Source: Granulosicoccus sp045106475 (GTDB lineage Bacteria > Pseudomonadota > Gammaproteobacteria > Granulosicoccales > Granulosicoccaceae). From it: a stretch of 64,000 nucleotides of DNA. The notes beneath the pieces are model-generated. The model was not told the origin of the DNA. It searched no databases and saw only the letters and a program-made list of their open reading frames with translations. The translations under genes were made by a program, and so were the position numbers. Shown here piece by piece: positions 42,763 through 51,219 of this stretch. Where the stretch lies: contig JBGCEO010000035.1 of the NCBI GenBank assembly GCA_045106475.1, positions 19,111-83,110 of the forward strand, given 5' to 3'. Each line of letters starts with the position of its first letter. Within the stretch, counting starts at the first letter, position 1.

Positions 42763-43098
42763 ATGAAAAATCCATCAGAGCCATTTGAGGATGAAGAACG
42801 CTGCCCAATGCCCGATATTGCGCAGCTTATTGGTGGTAAGTGGAAACTGATTATTCTTCAAATATTAATTTTCAAAGGCACAAAGCGATTCGGAGAACTG
42901 CGACGATTGACGGGTAATATCACACAAACAATGATGACCAATCAACTCAGAGCATTAGAAAAAGATGGGTTTGTAATACGCCACGTTTATGCTGAGGTAC
43001 CACCTCGCGTCGAGTACTCGCCAACCGAAAAAGCTCTCAGACTGGAAAGCGTTTTCCATGCTCTTCATGAGTGGTGGCAATGCGAGACAGAAGACTAG
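42763..43098 (+). CDS. HxlR-family transcriptional regulator
   Basis: Winged-helix protein of 111 aa with the HxlR pattern CPMPDIAQLIGGKWKLIILQILIFKG near residue 14, then RFGELRRLTGNITQTMMTNQLRALEKDGFV. The N-terminal cysteine (C14) is the position used for redox or electrophile sensing in relatives such as YodB/HypR. It is divergent from the DUF899 gene and probably regulates it. Confidence 0.88.
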   Translation: MKNPSEPFEDEERCPMPDIAQLIGGKWKLIILQILIFKGTKRFGELRRLTGNITQTMMTNQLRALEKDGFVIRHVYAEVPPRVEYSPTEKALRLESVFHALHEWWQCETED

Positions 43099-43352
43099 AA
43101 AAATTCCTCACTACTAAGGAGTTATACAGGCCGGTTAGCCGGCAGCAAGTAGAAGCACCGACAACGGTGATAGACACCACACCCTAGGGTACACATTGCT
43201 CTACTATCACCTTCGCGTATAATCCTTTTCGCGCGCCAGTAATTTCACAATCTGAATTTTCAAGGTTCGCTGCTCTGATAACGCTCTAGCGCAAACAAGC
43301 TATTTCAGTTCACCACACTATGGAGCCGCAATCGCGGATTTAGGGAATCAAC

Positions 43353-44528
43353 TTGAACGCTTATTCAAACTTATTTGGCCTATCTGCTCTTCTGCTAATA
43401 ACCAGCTGTGGTGGCGGAGGTGGCGGTGGCGGAAGCTCCACTGATTCTGAAGTGGACACATCCTCAACAACGGCACTTTTAACAACGGGAGCCAACGACG
43501 CCGATACAGCGACTCTTTGGAACTGTGAAGGCAGTGACGGCACTGATCCGATTAGTTTTTCCCAGAGATTATTCTCAGATGGCACGGGGCAGATAGAACA
43601 GCAAGGTGCTTCTACCTCAGCGTTTACCTGGTTGGTTACCAGCGAGAACGCGTATTCGATAACCTTTCCAGCCGATGGCATTTTTCCTGAAGAGACCTTT
43701 TCTATTACCGACTTGAGTTTCAGTGCAGTTAACTCAGAAAACGATAGATACGACGGCATTGATTCCAGAGATGCAACGCCACTAAGTTGCACTAAATCTC
43801 AATCATCCATCACTCCACCTGCCGAAGCACCTTCTCTAGAAATGCAAATTACCAATGCTGACAATCTAAACGACAATACCAATTTCTGGGAATGCGGAGA
43901 TACTGATTTTATATTTTTGGGAGATAGCAGTGTTGTTGTCATGAACAATGGTGGGGACTTTACGCGCTCTTGGGAAGCAACGTCGGCCAATAGCCTACTG
44001 GTAACAGGCATTGGTGGATTCTCATGGAATCAAATTGATTTTTCTTCAAGCAGTAACTTCACTGCAGTTGATTTTTCAACCAATGAGGTTGTTTCATGTC
44101 AATTGCTCGATCTAGCCGACATTGAACCGATGGTGGCAACCTGCCCCGCTTCCGTAGTTGACGACTTCAACGAAGTCGAGTCACATGAATTCTTCCCGGA
44201 CAATCCACAAGGCTCTCCGGCATCACTTATAGACACTGTGTTAAATGATCTGGGCGGTTTTTGTCAATCAGACGACACGTTTACAGCTGGTGGGGGTCAG
44301 GTGTTTTCAGCTCAGGGCGTAATCAGAAGTGGAGGAGGTCTCGGACCGGAAGGATCAGTAGAGGGCACATTTATATATAGCTTCTACCGCAATGTAACAG
44401 GGAATTTCGTTGATGGAAGCCAGGAAAGAGAGATCGGAAATCAATTGGTAGCTCCCTTTAAAGAGATTGGCACTTTCGAAGAAGCGCAGGCGTGCTCTCT
44501 GCAACTCCTGGGTTGCAGCAATTTTTAA
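43353..44528 (+). CDS. Predicted lipoprotein with polyglycine linker, function unknown
   Basis: Protein of 391 aa. Signal sequence ends in a lipobox LITSC (C19), directly followed by eight glycines and a Ser/Thr-rich linker, a common design for surface lipoproteins. The rest contains two related segments with ATLWNCEGSD (near 53) and TNFWECGDTD (near 175), suggesting an internal duplication with paired cysteines. No catalytic motif seen. The start codon is TTG at 43353, with AGGGA about seven bases upstream (43340-43344). No operon partner. Confidence 0.6.
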   Translation: MNAYSNLFGLSALLLITSCGGGGGGGGSSTDSEVDTSSTTALLTTGANDADTATLWNCEGSDGTDPISFSQRLFSDGTGQIEQQGASTSAFTWLVTSENAYSITFPADGIFPEETFSITDLSFSAVNSENDRYDGIDSRDATPLSCTKSQSSITPPAEAPSLEMQITNADNLNDNTNFWECGDTDFIFLGDSSVVVMNNGGDFTRSWEATSANSLLVTGIGGFSWNQIDFSSSSNFTAVDFSTNEVVSCQLLDLADIEPMVATCPASVVDDFNEVESHEFFPDNPQGSPASLIDTVLNDLGGFCQSDDTFTAGGGQVFSAQGVIRSGGGLGPEGSVEGTFIYSFYRNVTGNFVDGSQEREIGNQLVAPFKEIGTFEEAQACSLQLLGCSNF

Positions 44529-44560
44529 AAGTTGCCAACGACATTGAATTGAAAAAGGTC

Positions 44561-44625
44561 GCGGGGCCCGCTCACTACAGACTAGAACGGAAGTCAGAAA
44601 ATAATTTTCTGACATCGGCCCCCGC
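44561..44625 (+). terminator. Two-part hairpin downstream of the lipoprotein gene
   Basis: Inner arms GTCAGAAAAT (44593-44602) and ATTTTCTGAC (44604-44613) form a 10-base stem around one base, and outer arms GCGGGG (44561-44566) and CCCCGC (44620-44625) flank it. It may terminate the lipoprotein transcript or be a fragment of a dispersed repeat. Confidence 0.45.
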
Positions 44626-44860
44626 AGCCCACTCCACATCTTCGGATGACTGAGCCACTCCGTGGCAATCACGGGTGCCCGCGTCCGTGCCAGGTGTGAT
44701 GCGGCAAACGTCTGTTGCATACAAACTTGGAAGCTCAAATCCAGCAACGTCAAATCACTGACTTCAAAGGCGACGGGTTCGTTAATTGAGCGAACCCACA
44801 CGAGTGGATTATGCGCATTTACCCATCACCTAACACAAGCTGATTGATTTGACGCTGATC

Positions 44861-44972
44861 GCCTGTTGCCTGTTGCCTGTTGCCTGTTGCCTCTCGCCTC
44901 TCGCCTCTCGCCTCTCGCCTCTCGCCTCTCGCCTCTCGCCTGTTGCCTATCGCCTATCGCCTATCGCCTATC
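44861..44972. repeat. Heptanucleotide tandem array, 16 units in blocks
   Basis: 112 bases of uninterrupted 7-base units: GCCTGTT x4 (44861-44888), GCCTCTC x7 (44889-44937), GCCTGTT x1 (44938-44944), GCCTATC x4 (44945-44972). All units share GCCT and vary at the last three bases; the three variants occur in blocks. This is a simple sequence repeat prone to slippage, 179 bases before the glycosyltransferase start. Confidence 0.95.
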
Positions 44973-45150
44973 GTGCGTCGTGCATCAGTCGAAGTAGAGC
45001 AACGCTCTGTGTCAAATTAAAGGTTATTTGCTTGGCACCGCAGTTGCATATTCCCTTGGGTGGCCTTTATCCGTCAAAGGCCTGTCCACCCCAGACACCC
45101 ACTTGAATAACAATTCAATTCCTCTAATTGAAACTGATTGACAGGCCCAG

Positions 45151-47124
45151 ATGAATAATAAAGCAATAAATCTAAACCCTGAAAAATTGGATGTTGCGAG
45201 CATCGTTGAGCTGCGCAATAAGTATCAGATTGGCGGATGGCATCTTCACTACAACGGTAGCAAAAACCCGGCGAAATTCAAATTTGCTGAAGTCAAAGCT
45301 AATACGCTCAAAATAACCGTCAGCGGCTCTACCGGTTGGGTTCGATTGATGAGACCCATTCAAGCAGTTAAGGAAGCAGGAATTTATTCGCTTGCCTTGA
45401 GTCTACGCTCCCTCACTGAGAATCCAAAATCGATCTACGAACCCTTTATTTTCTCGACCCGCGGTGGGCACCGGTTCGACAAGCACTCCAAGCTAGCACG
45501 GCGTGATGGCAAGTACGTTACTAAACTACATATGTCTAACGAGAGTCCTGACTTTTGGGTCGGATTCGAAACTACAGATCGAGATATAGAGTTATACATC
45601 AGTCATGTCAAATTGGAGGTTATCGAAGGATCGCTTCAGCTAGTACAGAGTCTGAAGGATTGCCCCAAAATTGATCTCCCAATACTTTTCACAGAACCTA
45701 AGTGCCAATCCTACCAAGCAGTAAAGCTATGGAATGAGGAATTTCAAAGTAGGATAAACAAGGGAGAGCTGCCCTTTTTGATGGAGTATGCCGGGGGGCT
45801 ACGTCGTATTGAAATGCCAGATACTTTTTTACGACTAATGCGATACTTAGTTGTAAAATATTCAACGCTTAATCGCCCGCATCAGGCAACGTTAGCTGGA
45901 CATATCAGAAATGCATTACTCATTTCTCATGATGAGCTTCTACTTGAACTGATCAACCAACACTGTCCAGAGCTGCTACTTCGCCTCGATGTCAACGATC
46001 AGACAATCACGCAATTTGCCAAGCTTGAAAACGACGGTTCTGCTCGATTACCTGAACCGCTGAATAAGCATGCCTATTTTGAACACCAAAACAATCCATC
46101 AAGCTTGTTCAAGATGGTACAGCGGGAGACTGTAAGAAACTCTGACTACCTTCGAAGTAACCCGCAAGCTTATTGTGCAACAGCTAATGCATACGCATCC
46201 AGATCAGGTTGCGAATCTCGCTATCTGGCCTTCTTGAATAAATTTCTCACTGTATCTGGTATGCCTAATCAGATTGAACAGATTGAATTTGACACAGACA
46301 ATGTCTTGAACGGTGTTGAATTCAGCCCTGTTAAGAAAATTACGCAAGGCCCTCTTGTTTCAATCATGATGTCGGCATTTAATGCCGAGGATACTATTCA
46401 TTACGCTATTCGCTCATTACTGGAGCAGTCATATCAGAATATTGAAGTACTAGTCTGCGACGATCATAGCGAAGATCAGACGCTGAATATTGCAAGAGAG
46501 TGGGCGCAAAAGGATGCTCGTGTTCGCGTATTTCAGTCGAATCAAAATCAGGGCACATACAATATTCGCAATGATTTGGTAAAGGAGGCGAAAGGCGAAT
46601 TTCTGACTTTTCAGGATTCCGATGATTTTGCACTGCCCAGCAGAATCGAAATACAACTGGAATCAATCGCCACTCAACAGAAAGCATTGTGCATAGGCAA
46701 TTGGGTTCGACTAAGACCTGACGGTTCGTTCATGTTTTTTCAAGACGGCGCTGTTACTCGATTTTGCGTAGTTTCCGTTATGGCTCACCGCTCTGTTTTT
46801 GAACGAATGCCTCCTTTTCGTTCGTCTCTGGTCGCAGCTGACACTGAGTTCTACGAACTATGCAAGTGTTTCATAGGTGAATCTGAGATTGCCATAGAAA
46901 AACGACCTCTGATTCTGGGTCTATGGGGCGAGGGTTCGTTGACACGTCAAACAGATCTGACAGCAGATCACAGCGGATACGTAGCACAACGTCGTCGCTC
47001 ATACGCCGAGGTGGCCGCTCGCCAGCGTACCCTTGGGGTTAGCATCACTACCGATAAAGAAGTAACAGACACGCTCAAACAACTGAACATTTACCGAGAG
47101 CCTGCCGGTATAACCGCGCTCTGA
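45151..47124 (+). CDS. Large glycosyltransferase family 2 protein
   Basis: Protein of 657 aa. The C-terminal part (from about 395) is a GT-A family 2 glycosyltransferase: VSIMMSAFNAEDTIHYAIRSLLEQSYQNIEVLVCDDHSEDQT, and the DxD-type motif in FLTFQDSDDFALPSRIE. The first 390 residues do not match a family I know; they hold a beta-rich segment (about 20-165), then a helical stretch. Likely cytoplasmic and involved in polysaccharide or surface glycan assembly. Followed by two more glycan genes in the same direction with gaps of 19 and 57 bases, so the three are probably one operon. Confidence 0.82.
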   Translation: MNNKAINLNPEKLDVASIVELRNKYQIGGWHLHYNGSKNPAKFKFAEVKANTLKITVSGSTGWVRLMRPIQAVKEAGIYSLALSLRSLTENPKSIYEPFIFSTRGGHRFDKHSKLARRDGKYVTKLHMSNESPDFWVGFETTDRDIELYISHVKLEVIEGSLQLVQSLKDCPKIDLPILFTEPKCQSYQAVKLWNEEFQSRINKGELPFLMEYAGGLRRIEMPDTFLRLMRYLVVKYSTLNRPHQATLAGHIRNALLISHDELLLELINQHCPELLLRLDVNDQTITQFAKLENDGSARLPEPLNKHAYFEHQNNPSSLFKMVQRETVRNSDYLRSNPQAYCATANAYASRSGCESRYLAFLNKFLTVSGMPNQIEQIEFDTDNVLNGVEFSPVKKITQGPLVSIMMSAFNAEDTIHYAIRSLLEQSYQNIEVLVCDDHSEDQTLNIAREWAQKDARVRVFQSNQNQGTYNIRNDLVKEAKGEFLTFQDSDDFALPSRIEIQLESIATQQKALCIGNWVRLRPDGSFMFFQDGAVTRFCVVSVMAHRSVFERMPPFRSSLVAADTEFYELCKCFIGESEIAIEKRPLILGLWGEGSLTRQTDLTADHSGYVAQRRRSYAEVAARQRTLGVSITTDKEVTDTLKQLNIYREPAGITAL

Positions 47125-47143
47125 GATTCGAGACTCTATACGC

Positions 47144-47857
47144 ATGATCATTGCAAATATGGCGACGTTTCCGTCGCGACAAAGTAGTACACTGCAGCGC
47201 GCACTCACATCGATAGCGGTACAGGTTGACCTTGTCAATCTGTGTCTAAACGAGTTCAGTGAAATCCCTGGCTGGTTATCAGACTTCCCCAACGTGAATG
47301 CGTTTATTCCCGATATCGATTATAAGGATGTGGGTAAATTCGTTGTTCTTCCCGCTAGCGAAGACGAAGTTTTTTACGTGGATGACGATATCGTCTACCC
47401 TCAGGACTACGTTAAGTACTCAATGTCAGTTGCACAGAGCTATGAGTCGCTCTCACCGATTGTAGGTTTACACGGCGTTATCTATGCTGATGTTTTCGAC
47501 GGCAATCCTCAATCCCGAAACGTATTCTCTTTCCGCACACGATTGGCAACACATAGAATCGTCAATCAACTTGGCACAGGCACAGTGCATTGTAAAGGTT
47601 GGCAGTGTCCTACTCTTGATTACATGCGCGGATCGGAGAAGTTTGTTGATGTTCGATTTGGTTTACATGCCATGGCAAACCAATGGCCAATGATCTGTAT
47701 GGCCCGCGAAGCGAATTGGCTCTTGGATCTGGAAGCTGGAGATTCTATCTTTGAAGGCTTTACAAAAACATGGCCATTAGCAGTAACCAGAGAAGTGCAA
47801 AGTATCGCAGGCTATGGCCGACTGCCATTACAGGCAGTAACCACAGTCGAATGCTAA
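47144..47857 (+). CDS. Putative GT-A-fold glycosyltransferase
   Basis: Protein of 237 aa. It starts IIANMATFPSRQSSTLQRALTSI and contains VFYVDDDIVYPQDYV, which looks like the nucleotide-sugar DxD region of GT-A enzymes; a later GTGTVHCKGW and an acidic-aromatic C-terminal half are compatible. No specific family assigned. Its place between a GT2 gene and a GT61 gene supports a role in the same glycan. Confidence 0.62.
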   Translation: MIIANMATFPSRQSSTLQRALTSIAVQVDLVNLCLNEFSEIPGWLSDFPNVNAFIPDIDYKDVGKFVVLPASEDEVFYVDDDIVYPQDYVKYSMSVAQSYESLSPIVGLHGVIYADVFDGNPQSRNVFSFRTRLATHRIVNQLGTGTVHCKGWQCPTLDYMRGSEKFVDVRFGLHAMANQWPMICMAREANWLLDLEAGDSIFEGFTKTWPLAVTREVQSIAGYGRLPLQAVTTVEC

Positions 47858-47914
47858 AGCACATTGAACACCCCAATCGGGCACCAACAAGAACCGTGAT
47901 ATCGACGTATCGCC

Positions 47915-49402
47915 ATGACTAATTTAGCTATCAAGCAGTTCGAAGACGATCAACACTCGAACTCCTCTGCTCTGTCACTTACAGAAGCAATGGAGCTAGT
48001 TACCTCTGCGCTGGACAACCGTGACGAAGAAGCCGTAGCAGCGGCCATGGTGACTCTTGATCAGGCTCAACCTGATGCAGTTCTAAAGCATGTACAGCTA
48101 CATGCAGCAGGACGTTTGGCCATAACGGCCAGGCATTGGGATTGCGCCGAGCGTTTTGCCATTCGATCGCTGATTTCATTTCCAAAATTTGGAGACTCAT
48201 TCAAGCTATTGGGCGATGTGCTGACGCGCAAGAAGAGAAAGGAAGAAGCGGCAATCTGTTATCGGTTTCAAATTCCAACTGCTATCGAAGAGCAATATCT
48301 GAGTCAGCCGCCTGTCGAATTTGTTGACACGCAGATAAACAATTCTGACATTGTCAGGCACGAGGCTTTTAGTTCAGAGCGCTACATCACTGAGCCTCCT
48401 GTTCAATTTAACCCCACGTCCCTTCCTGAGCTCAGTTACTCAGAGCTCAACTCAGCCGATGCATTTGTTGCTGTCGTGCCGAAGGGAGAACTCTGGTACG
48501 ACGGTGGTCAGGAGATAATCTGGGACCAGAATGGGCATGTGGTCAAAGATATTACACTCGGTCAGCCATGCCTTGTACAAGCCAGCGCACAAGGTAGAAC
48601 ACCGGTACATCTTGAGGGTAAGGTATGTTTATTGGGCAACCGAAGCTATCTGAACTACTACCATTGGTTGTATGACACATTGCCACGCATGAAGGTATTA
48701 GAAGCGGCGGGAATCGACTCAGACTCCATCGATCTCTTTGTTATCATGCCTCCTCGCTATCCATTTCATACAGAATCACTAGAACGCCTGGGTATCAGCA
48801 GCGATAGACTTCATACCGTTGACAAGGGGGAATACATCAGCGCAGATGAATTGTATATCCCACACTACGGCAGTAACTCATTGGGCTTGAAACAGGCACG
48901 TTGGAATCCAGATTTCCTTCGAAAAACCTTTGGCCCAAGCACTATTCCAGACTCTCAACATAGACGCCTTTTTGTCAGCAGAGGTACCACCGGAAAACGT
49001 GGTATCAGCAACGAGCCAGAACTAATTGATGCCCTGCTACCACTGGGATTTGAAGTTGTGCACTGTGAAAATCTGACCATGGCAGAGCAGGCGCAACTGT
49101 TTGCCGAAGCCGCTGTGGTACTTGGACCACATGGAGCAGGTCTTACAAACACTGTCTATTGTCAGCCAGATACCATTGTCATTGAATTATTCAATGCGCA
49201 TATTGCGCCGTGCTTCTGGACAATCAGCGAGCTGATGAATCTCAAACATGTCACTCACTTTTGTGGACATGTTGATGATAGAACCGGACTTGCCGGTACG
49301 AAGGCGCCTCGCACATCGGCGGCCTTCAACATAAGGCGAAATGCATTTGATGTTGATGTTGCAGACTTACTAAATTCGCTGCTCGAATTGAAAATAAGCT
49401 AG
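47915..49402 (+). CDS. Glycosyltransferase family 61 protein (DUF563)
   Basis: Protein of 495 aa. The N-terminal 150 residues are helical and TPR-like (for example HVQLHAAGRLAITARHWDCAERFAIRSLISFP). The C-terminal half is a GT61 domain: LLGNRSYLNYYHWLYDTLPRMKVLE, RRLFVSRGTTGKRGISNE and GPHGAGLTNTVYCQPDTIVIELF, the last being the family hallmark. Likely transfers a pentose or other sugar during surface glycan synthesis. Confidence 0.83.
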   Translation: MTNLAIKQFEDDQHSNSSALSLTEAMELVTSALDNRDEEAVAAAMVTLDQAQPDAVLKHVQLHAAGRLAITARHWDCAERFAIRSLISFPKFGDSFKLLGDVLTRKKRKEEAAICYRFQIPTAIEEQYLSQPPVEFVDTQINNSDIVRHEAFSSERYITEPPVQFNPTSLPELSYSELNSADAFVAVVPKGELWYDGGQEIIWDQNGHVVKDITLGQPCLVQASAQGRTPVHLEGKVCLLGNRSYLNYYHWLYDTLPRMKVLEAAGIDSDSIDLFVIMPPRYPFHTESLERLGISSDRLHTVDKGEYISADELYIPHYGSNSLGLKQARWNPDFLRKTFGPSTIPDSQHRRLFVSRGTTGKRGISNEPELIDALLPLGFEVVHCENLTMAEQAQLFAEAAVVLGPHGAGLTNTVYCQPDTIVIELFNAHIAPCFWTISELMNLKHVTHFCGHVDDRTGLAGTKAPRTSAAFNIRRNAFDVDVADLLNSLLELKIS

Positions 49403-49438
49403 CTCGCAACGTCAACGAGCAGCCATTTCTTACCTTTA

Positions 49439-51091
49439 TTAGTTCCGAGGCTTGCGTCGAACAGCTGTTCGCGCAAGCCTCTGCGTGTTCGCGATCTGGT
49501 GCCCTCGGATCACTATAATGCTCAGCATCATCAGCAGCAGCATCCAGCCTAAAGCTCCGCCATTGTCGCTTTGCTCGCTATCTTCGACCTCACCTGGATT
49601 AGTTTCAGGAGTCGGCTCAGGCTCTTCTTCTACCGGTGTAGCAGTTATGCTAACCAATCTCGTGTCGGATCCTTGTTCAAGGTTTTCTGACTTGGTCGTT
49701 AGCGTCAGCAAATGCGTAGCGGCTTGTTCTGTTACTAATTCAAGCACAACGTCCTTTGTGCTTATTGGATCAATGTCGCCCAGCTCACACCGCAGCGTGG
49801 TCACCAGGTAACAGTCTGCGGGTAGCTGAACCAAGTCCACATCGTCCGGGATCTCTAGTTCGATTTCTGCGTTTTCCAACACTGACGCGCCTGTATTGCT
49901 AACCGCAATACGCATCTCAATCTGTTCAAGTACCTCAACTGCACTACTGCTCAAAGTGGTATAGGTTTGAGCGGTTGTATATTCTATCTGGCGCTCTACC
50001 TCCAACGTCAGAGTATCAGAGTCGTTGCCGGTGTCTGTGTCGTTACCGCTGGAAGAAACTGATGCAGTTATGGTTCTGGTACCTGCCGTTAGAGCCCTTA
50101 GACGAATAGGAACGACAATCTGCCCTTCAGGCTCAGTGGGTGAAACAGTACCAAAATCACAGACAAGCTCATCAGATTGAACGCTGCAACGAGTGTCCGC
50201 ATCAACGAGTTCCCACTGACTATCAAGTTCAGCATCAATACTCAATGACACATTTTCAGCATCATCAAACCGATCAACGTTAGTCAGTGAAGCGCTTAGT
50301 TCGAATATTTCCCCTGTTGCCCCATTGCTGCGACTACTATCCAACTCAACTGACATATCAATGGCACCATCTGCACCGCTGACGCTTCCATTGACGCAAC
50401 GTATATCGGTTTCATTGATAGGACTGCATACCCGAGTATTTGAAGATTTATCCTTTATCAACATGACGTGATCGATCTCGAAACCATCTTCACGAGCACT
50501 GAATTTCACAGTATTGATACCCGGATTTTCAACGGTAACCCAGATAGTTTTTTCAACACCACAAGGGCCATTGTTACCTGAATCCCGTTGGCGACTAGAC
50601 CATCGCCAGCCCTGCCCGGCAGTACAAAATTGCAGGCGCAAACCACTCGCTGGCCAATCATCATTTAAACCGACATAAATACCATTGTCTTCAGTGCCCG
50701 TTGATAACGCTCGAACGTGCACGTGGTACCGCCCCGCTTCTGGAAAATCAACCTCATACTCAAGTGTGGGCCCAATACCTGGATTTGACCAGAACGCCAC
50801 CGGAGGACTCGTAGGATCGGCGTGCGTGACTCGAATATCCGGCAGTACCTCCAGATAAGCATTGCCGATGGCAAGATCCGAATGATTGGGATCGGGATCA
50901 TCAGCGGTTTGCGGTGTACCGGGCACAGTTAACACCCAACGCTCATCCGAACTCACAAAAGTTTCGGCTTCAAAGTCAATTGCAATATATTCGTCAGTAA
51001 CACGAGTATTGGCCTGAGCAGCAGGAGCGTGTAAGCAGACTACAGCAAAGGCCAGGAGAACAGCCTTGGCAACGCTTGAACTTGATTTCAT
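49439..51091 (-). CDS. Secreted repeat-domain protein with C-terminal sorting-type tail
   Basis: Protein of 550 aa with a signal peptide (cleavage after AAQA, residue 27). Residues about 35-215 form a carbohydrate-binding-like beta domain (YIAIDFEAETF; PEAGRYHVHVRAL; FEIDHVMLIKD). Two DUF11/CARDB-like beta repeats follow (about 240-480). The C-terminus has a Pro/Glu-rich linker, then DNGGALGWMLLLMMLSIIVI and a basic tail, the layout of GlyGly-CTERM-type rhombosortase substrates. Likely processed and displayed or released at the cell surface. It is convergent with the glycosyltransferase operon. Confidence 0.72.
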   Translation of the reverse strand: MKSSSSVAKAVLLAFAVVCLHAPAAQANTRVTDEYIAIDFEAETFVSSDERWVLTVPGTPQTADDPDPNHSDLAIGNAYLEVLPDIRVTHADPTSPPVAFWSNPGIGPTLEYEVDFPEAGRYHVHVRALSTGTEDNGIYVGLNDDWPASGLRLQFCTAGQGWRWSSRQRDSGNNGPCGVEKTIWVTVENPGINTVKFSAREDGFEIDHVMLIKDKSSNTRVCSPINETDIRCVNGSVSGADGAIDMSVELDSSRSNGATGEIFELSASLTNVDRFDDAENVSLSIDAELDSQWELVDADTRCSVQSDELVCDFGTVSPTEPEGQIVVPIRLRALTAGTRTITASVSSSGNDTDTGNDSDTLTLEVERQIEYTTAQTYTTLSSSAVEVLEQIEMRIAVSNTGASVLENAEIELEIPDDVDLVQLPADCYLVTTLRCELGDIDPISTKDVVLELVTEQAATHLLTLTTKSENLEQGSDTRLVSITATPVEEEPEPTPETNPGEVEDSEQSDNGGALGWMLLLMMLSIIVIRGHQIANTQRLARTAVRRKPRN

Positions 51092-51219
51092 AGGATCGCA
51101 ATTAGCTCTATTGATCCCTAATACATCGGCATAAAACCACTATGCACCAGCGAAGCACATCAAATTTTGCCAGCAAAAAGTGTGTGACGCAGCACAAACT
51201 ATTAGTCGTGGTGGATGCG

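Larger units (their letters stand above)
44529..45150. other. Long non-coding region with hairpins and a repeat array
   Basis: About 620 bases between the lipoprotein and glycosyltransferase genes. It holds a long hairpin (44561-44625), the heptanucleotide array (44861-44972) and a leader hairpin at 45058-45091 in which GGGTGGCCTTT faces AAAGGCC and CCACCC with a three-base bulge. Overlapping open frames on both strands look like chance. Confidence 0.7.

Noticed and set aside
44355..44801. 148-codon minus-strand frame across the end of the lipoprotein gene
   Set aside because: It overlaps real coding sequence in antisense and crosses the intergenic hairpin; no recognisable domain. A dispersed repeat is possible but cannot be shown here.
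44861..44972. CRISPR-like repeat array
   Set aside because: Units are 7 bases and directly adjacent, with no spacers; it is a simple sequence repeat.
44849..45106. Open frame of 85 codons through the heptamer array
   Set aside because: It is open only because the 7-base units lack stops in this frame; the peptide is a low-complexity repeat and has no ribosome site.
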